NCBI GenBank assembly: GCA_036768485.1
Contig: JAVLUZ010000401.1
Span: forward strand, 806,001-870,000
DNA length: 64,000 bases
Source of the DNA: Mermis nigrescens
Lineage: Eukaryota; Nematoda; Enoplea; Mermithida; Mermithidae
Direction of reading: 5' to 3'
Positions 1 to 11,082 of this stretch are shown here, in pieces. The position numbers were made by a program, and so were the translations under genes. Under the pieces are notes generated by a model. The model saw only the letters and a program-made list of their open reading frames with translations, had not been told where the DNA came from and did no database searches. Positions within the stretch are counted from its first letter, which is position 1, and every line of letters begins with the position of its first letter.

Positions 1-513
1 AATTTCCATATCCTTGTTTACATAACATAAGAATTCTAAACCGCAATAAGCTAAGTCAATTATGCTTGAATTTAAAGAAAAAATAGAAGCTGAAAAGCAA
101 ATTTTTGGAAATTAAACAGTAATGATGCATGTTCTATGATAAAAAGAAACTAATACGTATATTTTACGCATATTGAGCAAACTTAACTCAAATAAATATA
201 AACTCTGATATGTAAAATTAATCAAAAACATGGAATTTTGAAAAATATGCGTTTTTAGTATTGAATCCGCAAAAAAAAACAATAAAAGCAAAATTTTTAC
301 TAGTCTTTGTGGGCGAATCTAAAATTTTTGGGGTTCTCTTTAAAACATGAAAAATCAGCAACGTTTCATCGGGAAAATTCGAATTTTCATGTTTGAAAAT
401 TTTCCCAGGGGAATTCAAAAATCCTCATTTTTCTCCCATTATAACTGAGAAAAATCAGAGATATTAAAATCGCTAGTATTTCAAGTTCTAAAATTTTGTT
501 TTTGAAAATTTAG
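1..513. other. AT-rich stretch without a recognisable gene
   Basis: I find no coding exon here. The short open frames are AT-rich and unlike any family. The acceptor AG at 512-513 begins the first polymerase exon I can recognise, so this stretch is probably intron. The missing polymerase N-terminus may lie upstream of the window. Confidence 0.5.
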
Positions 514-3500
514 ATCAAAAATGCGGATAATCTTTGTTTGGCTCGAGCGATCGTGGTTGCAAAAGCCCGATTGGACAAAGACCCGAAATGGGAGGCCATA
601 AGAAAAGGGGATGAAAATAGATACACCTTGCAAAGACGTCTGGCCCAGCAATTAATGGCAGATTCGGGACTCAAAAATTTCAATGATTTTTGCGGCATTG
701 AGGAAGCCCGAAAAATTCAAGAATTTCTGGGGCCCTACTACCAGATCAAGATTTATTCAAAGGACCACTTCAACGGTTTAATTTACAAAGGCCCGGCTGC
801 GGAAAAATTTTGCACATCTACCTTCATGATAATCACTACGATGTGATTACGAAGATGCCCGCGTTCATGGCCCGAGCGTATTATTGCGACAAATGCGATC
901 GTGGCTATAGTAACGAAGAGGACCATAAGTGCAATAAAAAAGGCTGTCCGGGCTGCAACCGACCAAACTTGTGCCCTAAGGAGCAATGGACCAAATGCGA
1001 AGACTGCAATAGGTGAATTTATTATTAATTTCGAAACAAAGCAAAAGTTTTTAATTATTTGTAAAATAAATATCACAACAAAAGCATAAAAAAGTACAAT
1101 ATATTGAATAAGCAAACATTTAATTCTAATAAGCTTATTTTTATGTCAGTTGTATAAAAGGTAAACAGAAATTTAATTTTCTGCATTATAAAAAATATTA
1201 TGCAATCATAAGTCAATGTTTTGACTAGCTTTTTAATGAAAATTTCAAAAAAAATACTGTGTTCCATACACATATGCTGACAATACACATGCACATAGGG
1301 AGGAGTGATCAGAGGTTTCACCCTCGTTTGAAAGTTAGGTATTGCCGAGCAATCTGAGCCAAAAATAGTGTATTTTAAAGCGATTTTGATGTAAAAATAG
1401 CAAAAAACTCAATTTACTACGGTGAAAATTCTGAATTTTACCCCTCCCAAACCTTGTGCATCTATGGCTTGCAATCTACTAATTTTTCCATTTTCTTGAT
1501 TTTAAGATATTTCCCGAGCCTGCAATGCTTCCTGAACCATAAAATGGGCCAATCCGAATCGAAGAAATCGGGCCAAGTACAAAAAACCAGTTCGCTTTAC
1601 GACCGCTTGAAACGGTGCAAAGATTGCGACCAGCTGGTCAGAACTTCACATACCAAGCAGCACAAATGCTTCCAGTTCCATTGCAAAATGTGCAACGAGA
1701 ACGTGGACAAGGAAGGCCATGAATGCTACATGAAGGTAAAATTCAAAACTTTAATAAAAAAATGACAAAAAACAGAAAAACGATAGAAAGCAAAAAAATA
1801 AAGAAAACATTGTAAATGTAATAATAAATAAGAATAAGTAATTAAAAAAAGAAACATGTATAATATATTAAAATTTTATGCGTATATCTACTGTATGCAC
1901 AGGGAGGTTCAGGTGAGAATTTTTCCACGAATTTACAAATTTTACAATTTTTCATAAAAAAAGCATAAAATATGCGCATTTTTTTCATGAAAAATTAGAT
2001 TTTCTTCAAAAAATTATTCAATTTATCAAAATTTTATTATTTTCCAGGAATCGTGAATTTTTGTCCTTTTTTCTGAAATACGGGGGTCTCCTAAAACGCA
2101 TATCTAGAAGAACGTTTAATTTAATGCGTCTTTTTTTCATTTGAGCCCCTCAAAGAGGAAGACAAAAGGTTGGACAAAAAACGACCTGTCTTCATTTTCT
2201 TTGACTTCGAAACGAGGCAGGACACACAAATGTCCGAAAATGTCAATGGCCCAATCTTCAAGCACATACCCAATTGCTGTATTGCGTACCAATTATGCGA
2301 TCAATGCAGGGGTAAGGAACTGGGATTTTGCGCCAATTGCGGTGGCCAAAATCGCCATCTCTTCCTTGGAAACGATTGCTTGAATGAGTTTGTGAAATGG
2401 CTGTTCTCGGAGCAGAACCGTGGAGCAACCGCGTCGGCCCATAATGCCCGCGGCTTTGATGCACAGTTTCTGCTAGAGTACCTGCACGAGCAGCGGACAA
2501 TTCCGCCAAAAGTAGTAACGAAAGGTGAGGCTAAAAGTAGAACACTTAAAAGAGTTTTTCGTAAGAATTTCCACAATTAAAAAGAAAATTTTCATTAATG
2601 TTTTTCCATAAAAATATTCAAAAACGTAAAAAATTTTTGTTAGTTAGCCTACAAAATTTACTTAGAAAAAAAGCTAATTTGCAATATCTAACCTTTCTTA
2701 AAACGTATTAAAGAACGTAGTACTAAGACAAACAGAGTATTTCGTAAGGGATTCCTTAATTCGAAATTAATATTTTATTAATGTTTCCATATAAAAATAC
2801 TAAAAACGTAGGTAATTAGTATTTTTTGTTAAATAACCCAAAAATTAACATAAAAAAGCCAATTTGCAATATTTTCACATTTTCAAAATGCATTAGAGGT
2901 GGAACAAATTAGTTTAATAACGCATATAAGCATATTTTGTAGGACATTCTTTAGTTTAAAATGAATAAAAATTAATATTTTATGAAAAAGACACTTATTT
3001 TCATAAAAAAATAAGTAATGCTACTAAAAGCGCAAATACAACATTTTTCTAATCAAGAACGTTATTTCTTAAGGGCTGGAGATCCTGATGTTGGAGGCTG
3101 GCGGTGTTTGCGTGATTGACACCCTCAACTTTCTGCCGATGCCCTTGAGCGCTTTCCCAAAAACCTTCAGCGAAACAGAGCTGAAGAAAGGCTACTTCCC
3201 GCATTTCTTCAACACATCCGCGAATTGGGACTACATCGGCCCATTGCCCGATTCTGAATATTATGGCCCCGATTCAATGAAATCGGAAGCCCGAGCGGCA
3301 TTTTTTGACTGGTAAGAAGAATATCATATGCATATTTTAAGATAAGTTAAGTATTTATGCAAAAATTAGCTAAAAATATTCATAATTTATATAAAAAATA
3401 TATCTTTTAGAAAAATATAGTAGTTATCTATTTAATATACTAATTAACCTTAAAAATAATTTTTATAACAGTAAGAATGTACGACTTGTTTTTAATTACC

Positions 3501-6500
3501 CCTATTTGCGACAAAAAACTTTATATTTTTGGTTTAAAAATATTGTTAATTTATCTAAAAACTATCTCGGCAAAAATTTAGTTAAAAAATACCCCCTGTT
3601 TATTAAAAGCGTTATAATTCTGAAAAATGACCGATTTTTGCTTGTTTCTTCAGGTAAAACAGAGAAAAAGATGCGGGAAAAGAATTCAACTTCCAAGTGG
3701 AACTCGTCTCCTATTGCGAGAGCGATGTACACATATTGTCCAAATGCTCAATGAAGTTCCGCGATATATTCCTCACCGAAACGGGAGTAGATCCGTTCTT
3801 AACTAGCCTAACCATCGCTTTGGCTTGCAATCGCGTTTTCCGGAGGAATTTCTTGTCCGCGGAAACGATCGGCATTGTGCCGCACGGGGGATACCGGAAT
3901 AACGAGAACCAGTCCGTTATTGCCCTAAAATGGTTGAAATGGCTCGCTAAGAAGGACAATATCCGGATAAGACACAAGCTCAACGGTGGGGAAGTCAGAA
4001 TTGGCCCGTATAAAGTGGATGGAATCCACGGCCAAACGATCTATGAATTCCAGGGGTGCTGGTGAGGAAAATTATTATTTTCTATAAAAAAGCTGAAATT
4101 TTTCATGAAAAAACGTAGACAATACATAATAAATTAGTAATGAGTAAAATTAGTATCTCCGAAAAATTTTCACGATAAATTAGTAATTATTTTTATGTAA
4201 AAAACAAATAAAAAAATAGATATTAAGCAAATACATAATTATGTAATAGCTCATACCCCCAAAAACTGCTTTTTTACTAAAAATATACATTTTTCAAAAT
4301 TCCCCCCCTGGAAAAGGTACATTTTTAATTGCATAAAAAACTAATTTTTCTGTTTTTTTTGTTAAGGTGGCACGGGTGCCCGAAATGCGTTACGAAAAGG
4401 ACCGAGACCATGCTCGACCGGCAAAAAACTGCAGAAGAGGCTTTCCAGGCCACCATGGATCGAAAGAAGTACCTGGAATCGCAGGGGTACACGGTGGTGG
4501 AGAAATGGGGCTGCGAATTGGCCAAAGAATTGAAGGTTAATTTTGAAAGATTTTTACATCTAGTACAAGTATGATCTACGTAAGATGTGCGTATCAAGGG
4601 GAGGAAGGGGAATCCAAGCATTTTTATCTTTTTTTTGTACATAAAACTGATTTTGTTCGATTTTTTTCAGGAAAAGAAAGAAATGAAGGCCTTCTTTGAC
4701 TCGGTCAAGATCACGGAACCCCTTGGGCCTTGCAAAGCCTTCTTCGGAGGCAGGACAAACGCGATTAAGCTCTATCACAAATGCCAGCCCGGGGAGACCA
4801 TCCAATACGTGGATGTATGTTCCCTCTACCCATGGGTCTGCAAGAACGGCCTATTCCCGATAAGGTGAAATTTTTTGAGTATTTTTCCAATTTTACTATA
4901 AAGTGTTTGTGTGTGTTCTTAATAACCTTGGCGTTTTCAGGTTTAACATTTTTGAAACGTAAAACTAATGATTTTTTCTTATTTTTCCAGACATCCCAAA
5001 ATAATCACCAAAAATTTCGAGGATTTGGCCAGCCACCCCTACACAGGCATTATCAAATGCACCGTCTTACCTCCACGCGGCCTCTACCACCCGGTACTGC
5101 CTTGCCGCATGAATGGAAAGCTGCTGTTTCCACTGTGCCACAAATGCGCAAGCGAGCAAATCGACTTTTGCGAGCACTCGGATTCGGAGCGAGCTTTGAG
5201 CGGAGCATGGGTTTCGCTGGAGGTGTACAAGGCCCTGGAAAAAGGATATAAGGTGAGAAAAAAACAAATGCATGCATAGAGGGGTAAGAGGGTTAATATT
5301 AGATTGAAAATTTAATTAAAGTGCTTAAAAACCGTTTTTTTCATAGAAATTTTTGAGGAAATACAGAAAAAATATATAAACACACATATAATTATCATAT
5401 AGTACATGGTGATTCAGGGGGTAAAAACCCATTTTTTTGTGCTAAAATGTTAAAAATCGTTAAATTTTTGGGTTAAAAATTGAATAAAAAACCCCACTTT
5501 GTGCTAAAATGTAAAAACTGAAATTACCCCTCCCCAAAATTCGATTAGTTTTACATAACTAATCGTTTTTCCCTGTTTCTTTAGATTATCAAAATCCACG
5601 AGGTCTGGCATTACCCCGAAACGGAGCAATATGACCCAAATACCAAAACCGGAGGCCTTTTTGCGGAGTACATAAACACGTTCTTGCGGCTAAAGCAGCA
5701 AGCTGATGGGTGGCCCTTGGCTGCTATGACTGACCATGAGAAAGCCCAATACGTGGAAAATTACAACAAAATGGAGGGAATCCAGCTGGACCCGACCAAG
5801 ATCAAGAAAAATAGCAGCATGAGAGCGCTTGCAAAGCTCATGCTCAATTCCTTCTGGGGAAAGGTGAGAAAACTTTTAAAGTTCATCTGCATGAAGTATA
5901 CGTGTGCTAAGAAAATGGCTTTTGGTGTAATTTTTGCAAAAAAATGAAATTCAATGCTTTTCCGTTTCTTTTTAAGTTCGGCCAGCAAAACAACCTGTCC
6001 CACACAGGATATTTCGCGGACCCGCAGCCATTTTTCGACCTTGTGTTCAGCGACAAGGTCAACATACCGAGCGTCAGGTTTTTCGGAGATTCTCTGGCTT
6101 GCTTTACATACACGAATGAGGATCAGTTTTTGGAGGCTCTGCAAAACACTAACCCGGTCATCGCATCCTTTGTGACTGCCCAGGCCCAATTAAAACTATA
6201 CTCTTATCTGGAAAAGCTCGAGGAGCGGGTCCTATTTTTTGACACTGGTCAGATACATTTAAAGAGTATTCTTGTGAAATACATATATTTTACATATGAA
6301 AACAGGGGGTAATCGTCAGGGGTAGATGTCAGTCCAAGCAATTCATACCTATGAGCACATAAAATTAATGGTTCTTTGTTTATTTTATAGACTTGATCAT
6401 TTACCTGTCCAAAGCGAGCGATTCCTATTCCGTCCCGACTGGCTGCTACCTTGGAGAAATGACAAACGAGCTGAAAAGCTATGGAGAAAACGCATTCATA

Positions 6501-6824
6501 TCGGAGTTTGTAGCAGGAGGGCCTAAAAATTATGGGTACAGAGTAGCAAACGACAATAGAGAAATGCTGGGAGAAATTGTGAAGGTTAGAGGGATCCGCA
6601 TGACACACTCGACTGAAAAAACGATTAATTTTGACTCGCTCCGTGGAATGGTTCTCGAATTTGTGGTCTCGGGTTACATAACTGTTAAAACGGTTCTGGA
6701 AAAGCGAATTTTGCGGGATCATGAGGGTAATGTTTTTACCTCGATTTGTTCTAAGGATTATTGCGTGGTCTATGACAAACGCGCTTTGTACCAAATGTTT
6801 TCCACGCTCCCGTATGGTTTCTAA
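514..6824 (+). pseudogene. polB: Intron-rich Maverick/Polinton-type protein-primed family B DNA polymerase (5' incomplete, two breaks)
   Basis: Protein-primed replicative DNA polymerase (DNA_pol_B_2 family) of Maverick/Polinton-like elements. I trace 11 exons: 514-1012, 1507-1735, 2146-2524, 3074-3311, 3654-4061, 4367-4535, 4671-4864, 4991-5252, 5585-5863, 5977-6247, 6391-6824. Every junction is GT...AG and phases agree (2,0,1,2,2,0,2,0,0,1). Visible landmarks in order: Cys/His-rich region typical of this group (about 860-1735); Exo I D-F-E-T (2203-2214); Exo II A-H-N-A-R-G-F-D near 2.45 kb; Exo III Y-C-E-S-D (3712-3726); W-H-G-C-P-K-C near 4.37 kb; palm motif A D-V-C-S-L-Y-P (from 4812); motif B N-S-F-W-G near 5.85 kb; motif C D-T-D split by the last intron. 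The end Y-D-K-R...P-Y-G-F matches the family C-terminus. Breaks: a one-base frame change near 795-810 in an A/T run, and TAA at 3655-3657 right after a splice junction. About 1,120 codons remain; the N-terminal part is not found. Confidence 0.9.
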
Positions 6825-6827
6825 TTT

Positions 6828-6990
6828 TTTCTGTAAATAATCGTCCTTTTTTCTGCAAAAATCGTCTTTTTCCTGTATTTTTCCGTAAAATTCGTCATTT
6901 TTCTGTATTTTTTTTGTAAAAATTGTCACTTTTTCCGTATTTTTAGTAAAAATTCGTCATTTTTCTGTATTTTTTGTAAAAATTTTCAAA
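6828..6990. repeat. T-rich ~30-40 bp tandem repeat after the polymerase stop
   Basis: Five to six imperfect units of the form T(5-8)-CTGTAT-T(n)-GTAAAAAT-CGTC follow within a few bases of the polymerase stop codon. The array fills the gap between the convergent polymerase and TBP-like genes. It creates an open but repetitive frame on the minus strand, which I do not regard as coding. Confidence 0.65.
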
Positions 6991-7158
6991 CAAGGCCTTT
7001 ACTCCTTCGGTTCGAGATGCTTCCACGAATAAAAATCGATGAACTATTCGGATTTCAATGTCTTTTGGGCAAAACTGTCCTGCTAAATAAATAGACATTT
7101 CCAGAATTCTTGAATCAGGACGCATAATGAATAAGGCTATAAGAGAATAATTTTACTA

Positions 7159-7686
7159 TTAATGCATACAACCTTGCAATAAAGTACACACAATAAGATC
7201 AGCTCTATATAGATAGCATATGTATTTTGAGCCGGTAATGCAGTACTTGCCGGTATAAAAAATCAGTACAGTGACACAAGAAACCTCATATTTCAAGGCA
7301 GGAAAAATTTCAGGCTCGAAAAAACAGTTTTTTCCTCGACATTTCTTGTACACCTTGCGCAGATCTACTGGATGTCCAACCCTGTTGGTCGCTACATAAT
7401 TGTGAATCGAGAATTTGGTGAATTTGGCGTTGAAACCGCATTTTTGTAAAATTTCAATCAGTTTGATGAATACAAGGCGGGTGTCCTCCTCATCTTTTGT
7501 GCCGGTGCATACTAGTTTGCCGGATCGAAATAAAAGTACTGTGGCTTTGGGGTCATTAAATTTGAGACTTAGGCCTGGAAATCTGTCGGGTTTAGTCTTA
7601 ACCATTTCCTCGCATTCCAAAATGATCGTATTCAAATCCAGAGGACATTTGCAGTCCAGAGATGCAATCAAATTGCAGATCTTCAT
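7159..7686 (-). CDS. Divergent TATA-binding-protein-like (TBP core) protein
   Basis: The product (175 aa from the ATG at 7686) reads as the two-repeat saddle domain of TBP. The first repeat contains the S-G-K-L-V-C-T-G-T-K strand-turn and the second I-F-Y-T-G-K...T-G-S-K. All four DNA-intercalating phenylalanines of TBP have counterparts (residues 36, 53, 128, 143), as do the two repeat asparagines (5 and 96). F-E-P-E-I-F-P matches the conserved Y-E-P-E-L-F-P segment. It is far more diverged than an orthologous animal TBP should be. The final helix of repeat two is replaced by an unrelated tail, or continues in an unseen exon; minus-strand sequence near 7000-6960 weakly resembles that helix. 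The frame is open upstream to an ATG at 7752, but a TATA box lies between the two ATGs, so I prefer 7686. It sits convergent to a viral-type polymerase and divergent from the 104-aa gene. A host paralogue is the alternative. Confidence 0.85.
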   Translation of the reverse strand: MKICNLIASLDCKCPLDLNTIILECEEMVKTKPDRFPGLSLKFNDPKATVLLFRSGKLVCTGTKDEEDTRLVFIKLIEILQKCGFNAKFTKFSIHNYVATNRVGHPVDLRKVYKKCRGKNCFFEPEIFPALKYEVSCVTVLIFYTGKYCITGSKYICYLYRADLIVCTLLQGCMH

Positions 7687-7719
7687 TTTGGGCAGAATGA
7701 AATTTTGGGGGTGCCCCTC

Positions 7720-7727
7720 CTTATATA
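7720..7727 (-). promoter_or_regulatory. TATA box of the TBP-like gene
   Basis: TATATAAG on the minus strand, 41 nt from its first base to the ATG at 7686. A start site at the usual ~30 nt would leave a leader of only about 10 nt. The downstream neighbour has the same spacing. Confidence 0.55.
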
Positions 7728-7745
7728 GGCAATCTTCTCCCCTGT

Positions 7746-7927
7746 GGAACATGTTCAGACATGTTCAATATGTACCTGATAAATTATGCAAATAGTCATT
7801 CGGGAAAGCCGAGTTTATCTCAGCAAAGAAAATTACAAAAATTACGTGGCGAAACAGGTTGAAAAGGAAATATTGAATAAGATGTTGTTTTAATTTACCC
7901 TAAATTTATTGCGTTTCTGATACTGGC
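7746..7927. promoter_or_regulatory. Divergent intergenic promoter region
   Basis: About 180 bp between the two opposed TATA boxes. It includes a near-palindromic GAACATGTTC followed by a second CATGTTC (about 7747-7765), a possible factor-binding site. Nothing else is recognisable. Confidence 0.35.
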
Positions 7928-7935
7928 TATAAATA
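7928..7935 (+). promoter_or_regulatory. TATA box of the 104-aa gene
   Basis: TATAAATA, with the ATG of the downstream frame at 7969, again 41 nt from the first T. The identical spacing on both sides of the divergent region argues that the two genes share one promoter design. Confidence 0.55.
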
Positions 7936-7968
7936 TGAATTTTTATCTCGAAATTTTATACAGTAAAC

Positions 7969-8283
7969 ATGGATCAAGGACAAAAAATCTATAATCATTT
8001 ATTATTACATCTACACCGCCTGAACAGCGTATCCACCTTTGCCTTAGGCGGGTACTTTTGGTCTAAGCTAACTGCTGAGTACAAACAACGTTCAGTAGAA
8101 AATGATGCTGAGGCTTTCAGAAATTTTTCTAAACTTGTCAAGCAATGCTTTACTCTCCGAGACTTTCATACTCTTGCTAATTTATGGCAAAACTTTAGCG
8201 ATCAAGCAAAAAAATATTATGCATACTTTTATGAACGATCAATTGATGAGCATATACTTTGCTATATAGTGCTTAAAAATTAA
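7969..8283 (+). CDS. Orphan 104-aa protein
   Basis: Open frame of 104 codons starting 41 nt after a clear TATA box and ending in TAA. The product is Lys/Tyr/Phe-rich and predicted mainly helical, with no signal peptide, transmembrane segment or metal-binding motif that I can see. I do not recognise its family. Its support is positional: a strong TATA, a short leader, and a divergent partner with the same promoter spacing that encodes a TBP-like protein. It could be a virus-like accessory gene of the same element, or a chance frame. Composition is more balanced than in nearby random frames. Confidence 0.5.
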   Translation: MDQGQKIYNHLLLHLHRLNSVSTFALGGYFWSKLTAEYKQRSVENDAEAFRNFSKLVKQCFTLRDFHTLANLWQNFSDQAKKYYAYFYERSIDEHILCYIVLKN

Positions 8284-8998
8284 TAGTGTAATAACACGCT
8301 AATATTTATAATGTATGTCCCGGCGGTTCTTCTACTATATGGAACCGTGATCCAAGCCAGTAATTACATAAGTGTAAAAAGTTTTTCAGTGATTAAAAAG
8401 TGAAAAAAACGGCTTGGAACTTGGGGATTGAACTTCTAGTCTAGATCGGCGGTCTACCCTCTGAATGATTGCAGATGCAGTAGGCCGTGGACCTAGACTA
8501 TAAATTAATATTTGTTCACAGGCTTATAAATGTAAGTAGAATAGGGAAAAATAATAATTATTTTAAAATTTGTAAAGTAAAAAATAGTCAGGTATTGGTC
8601 AACTGCACTCAAGCAGTCTAAGCTCGCTGGCCTCTACACGGCTCCTGACCTTACAGCAAGTCTTACCTGCATCGCCACAGCTGATTTTGGCACGTGTTTA
8701 CACCTGAATAAGACAATAAATGTAAACAAACGCTTTACACTTTACATTACTAAGCCGGTGACTCAGCCTAGCATGGAGAATTCCCCTGGGGAAAAATTTT
8801 GGGCAGGCCCGGGCTCATCTGGGCAAATCTGGGAATGTTCCCTATGCTACAACACAGCGTATGCTACAGCACTGCGCCCCTGCCCTATTTTCCATCATTA
8901 GCTATCCTTCATCATTGCCTATACTTTATTATTGCTTATACTTCATCATTGCAGCCTCAGAAAAGCCAGGGTGCAATCCCCGCCTCCTCCGCCTTGAC
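8284..8998. other. Non-coding stretch with short direct repeats
   Basis: No gene recognised. It holds the tRNA-like remnant described separately, and a C/T-rich part with CTATGCTACA...CTATGCTACAG-type repeats near 8.85-8.88 kb that recur near 9.25 and 9.33 kb. Confidence 0.4.
8412..8475 (-). repeat. tRNA-like remnant (possible SINE head)
   Basis: On the minus strand an A-box-like segment (TTCAGAGGGTAGA) is followed by a B-box-like AGTTCAATCCCC at normal tRNA spacing. The acceptor stem does not close and the anticodon arm is poor, so this is at best a tRNA-derived repeat or dead tRNA, not a working gene. Confidence 0.25.
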
Positions 8999-10190
8999 AG
9001 TGTAAACAAAACTCGGTGTACTGTAGTCTGCGCGCTAAAATTTCTATAATACTTTGCTAATAAGGTGTTCATCCTACCCTTAAAATTTCAGCCCAATCCG
9101 ACCGCTGGTTCTTGAGTTACGCCTCTTCAAAAATTTCCACCTGGGAAATTTCCCCCCATGGAAATTTACCCTTCCCCTGGCCCTGAACCCCTGCCCCCTT
9201 GGGATGGATGCGGCCCTCTCCCCGGGCAGGTCCGGGCACGCCCAACCCCTCCCTACGCTATAGCACAGCCTATGCTACAGCATTGCTCCCTGGCTTTACC
9301 TCAGGGCGCAAGCCACGCCCCCTCTGCCTATGCTATAACACAGGCGATGTTATAATGTTGCACCCTAGGGAAACACGCCTTACTACTCATACTGTAGATT
9401 ACATGCTCACATCAATAAGATAACAAATACAACACATGCCCACCCTACTCTGAAGATTTAAGACGAATTCGCCTTCTTGTTCTTGAAATATAGTGCAATA
9501 TGAAAAAGCGTAAAGTAAATTGGTATACTGTAGGCTGTGCGCTACAATTTAGTACATACATAGCATGCTGAATGTATATCCACCCTAACCTAAAAATTTG
9601 AGCCCAATCATATAAATTGTTGAGTTATAGCTACATTTCGAAGAGTGTAAACTAAAATCGGCATACTGTAGGTTGCGCTAAAATATTTTACATATCATGC
9701 CTAATGTATACCCAGCCTACCCTGAAAGTTCGAGCCTAATCCGACCATTGGTTCTTGAGTTACAGTGCTTTATGAGATAGTGTAAACAAAACTAGCATAC
9801 TGTAGATTAGATGCTTATATCAATAAGATGAAAGATGCAACATATTCTTACCCTACGCTTAAAATTTGTGCCAAATCCGCCCTCTATTTCTTGAAATATA
9901 GTGCTATATGAGAAAGTGTAAAGTAAATTGGTATACTGTAGCTTGCGCACTAAAATTCTGTACTTAGCATGCTTTGTCTATTTAAGTACATCATATCCTG
10001 AACATTTAAACAAAATCCGATCATTGGTTCTTGAGTTACAGTGCTATATGAGAAAGTATAAACTAAAAAGGGCATACTGTAGTTTTGTCGTACATATTGT
10101 ATACATGACATGTTTGGCAAATGTACAACCTACCCTGATAATTTGAGCCCAATCCGACCGTTGGCTCTTGAGATATAGACCTTTGAATTT
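8999..10190 (+). repeat. Diverged ~135-bp tandem repeat array
   Basis: About seven units begin with GTGTAAAC-like sequence followed by GGCATACTGTAG (near 9000, 9380, 9509, 9646, 9779, 9915, 10056). Each ends with CCTACCCTGAAAATTTGAG, then CCAATCCGACC and TTCTTGAGTTACAG-like sequence. Spacing is 130-141 bp in the regular part. The first unit is separated from the rest by about 230 bp of inserted GC-richer sequence. No coding potential. Confidence 0.75.
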
Positions 10191-10704
10191 TCCCCTGGGA
10201 AATTACCCCCCTCACCCTGAAAATTTTTTCCTGGAATGGCCCTGTCATTTAAGACTGAGTGGCAGTGGTAGCAAGAGCGGACCACTGCTTATAAGTATTG
10301 TAGGGCTTGTGTTAGGGGTGAGTGGAACTCCCTCACATCCCAGAAAGTCACCACTGGTTAGCTACACTTTAAGTATGAATACAATAGTACTTTACACTCA
10401 GGTCAACTTTACACTTAGGTTAGGTTTAATCCTAGTTTAATCTTAAGCCTTAACTGACACTGTGCCAACTTACACCCTTCCACTTCTCAACTATGTCTTA
10501 TCCTTAATGATTGCAGATCCTTATGCACTGTATATCCTTGAGCACTGTATATGTTATAGCATTGGGTCTAGACTCTTGGGCCAACCTCCCATGCTAAAAC
10601 ACTGCATATGTTATAACATGAGGGCCGACTATGGGTAGAACCGGCTTCCTATCCTTCAAGGTTATGTACGTTATAACACGGGAGGGGGCGGACCCTGGCA
10701 CCTA
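10191..10704. other. Non-coding flank rich in GTTATAAC palindromes
   Basis: No gene. The motif GTTATAAC, or a one-base variant, recurs near 10.55, 10.61 and 10.67 kb, again at 13.83 kb on the other side of the TIR element, and at 24.5 kb. Confidence 0.4.
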
Positions 10705-11082
10705 CAGTCAAGACCACAAGTAACGTCCCTAAAGTGCATGTCCTGCAGGCGCTTGGCAGTCAATATGGCAGGCGTCTCACACGCAAGTTTCTCTAGACTC
10801 GTCTGTCTATTGCCTGGGAGTTGCCTGCTAGTTGCCTGACAGGCGCTTGTGTTTACGAGCTTGATGTGACAGAGTGTTTTCATTTTTATTGTTTTTATGA
10901 CAAACCTCATTGTTCGAAGTCTCGTAATAAATAATGCTGGCGTATAAATATGCATGGCATAGTGCATACCTACCTCTACAGTAGGTACCTAATATGTGCT
11001 TATTATCCAGATATAATATGCATCCACACAATTTGCCTCCTGACTCCTGGGGCACGTAATTAATGTTGGTTTATTATACTTA

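Noticed and set aside
6249..6929. 226-codon open frame antisense to the last polymerase exons
   Set aside because: It overlaps confirmed exons with motif C on the other strand and begins in the T-rich tandem repeat; no recognisable domain.
6943..7125. 60-codon minus-strand frame whose end resembles the last helix of TBP
   Set aside because: Kept only as a hint for a further TBP exon: no convincing donor lies after the TBP-like T-G-S-K, and the end of the frame is made of the tandem repeat.
8412..8475. Functional tRNA gene
   Set aside because: A- and B-box-like parts only; the acceptor stem does not pair and the anticodon arm is poor.
8999..10190. CRISPR array
   Set aside because: Units are ~135 bp and diverged without constant short repeats and unique spacers, in a eukaryotic context.
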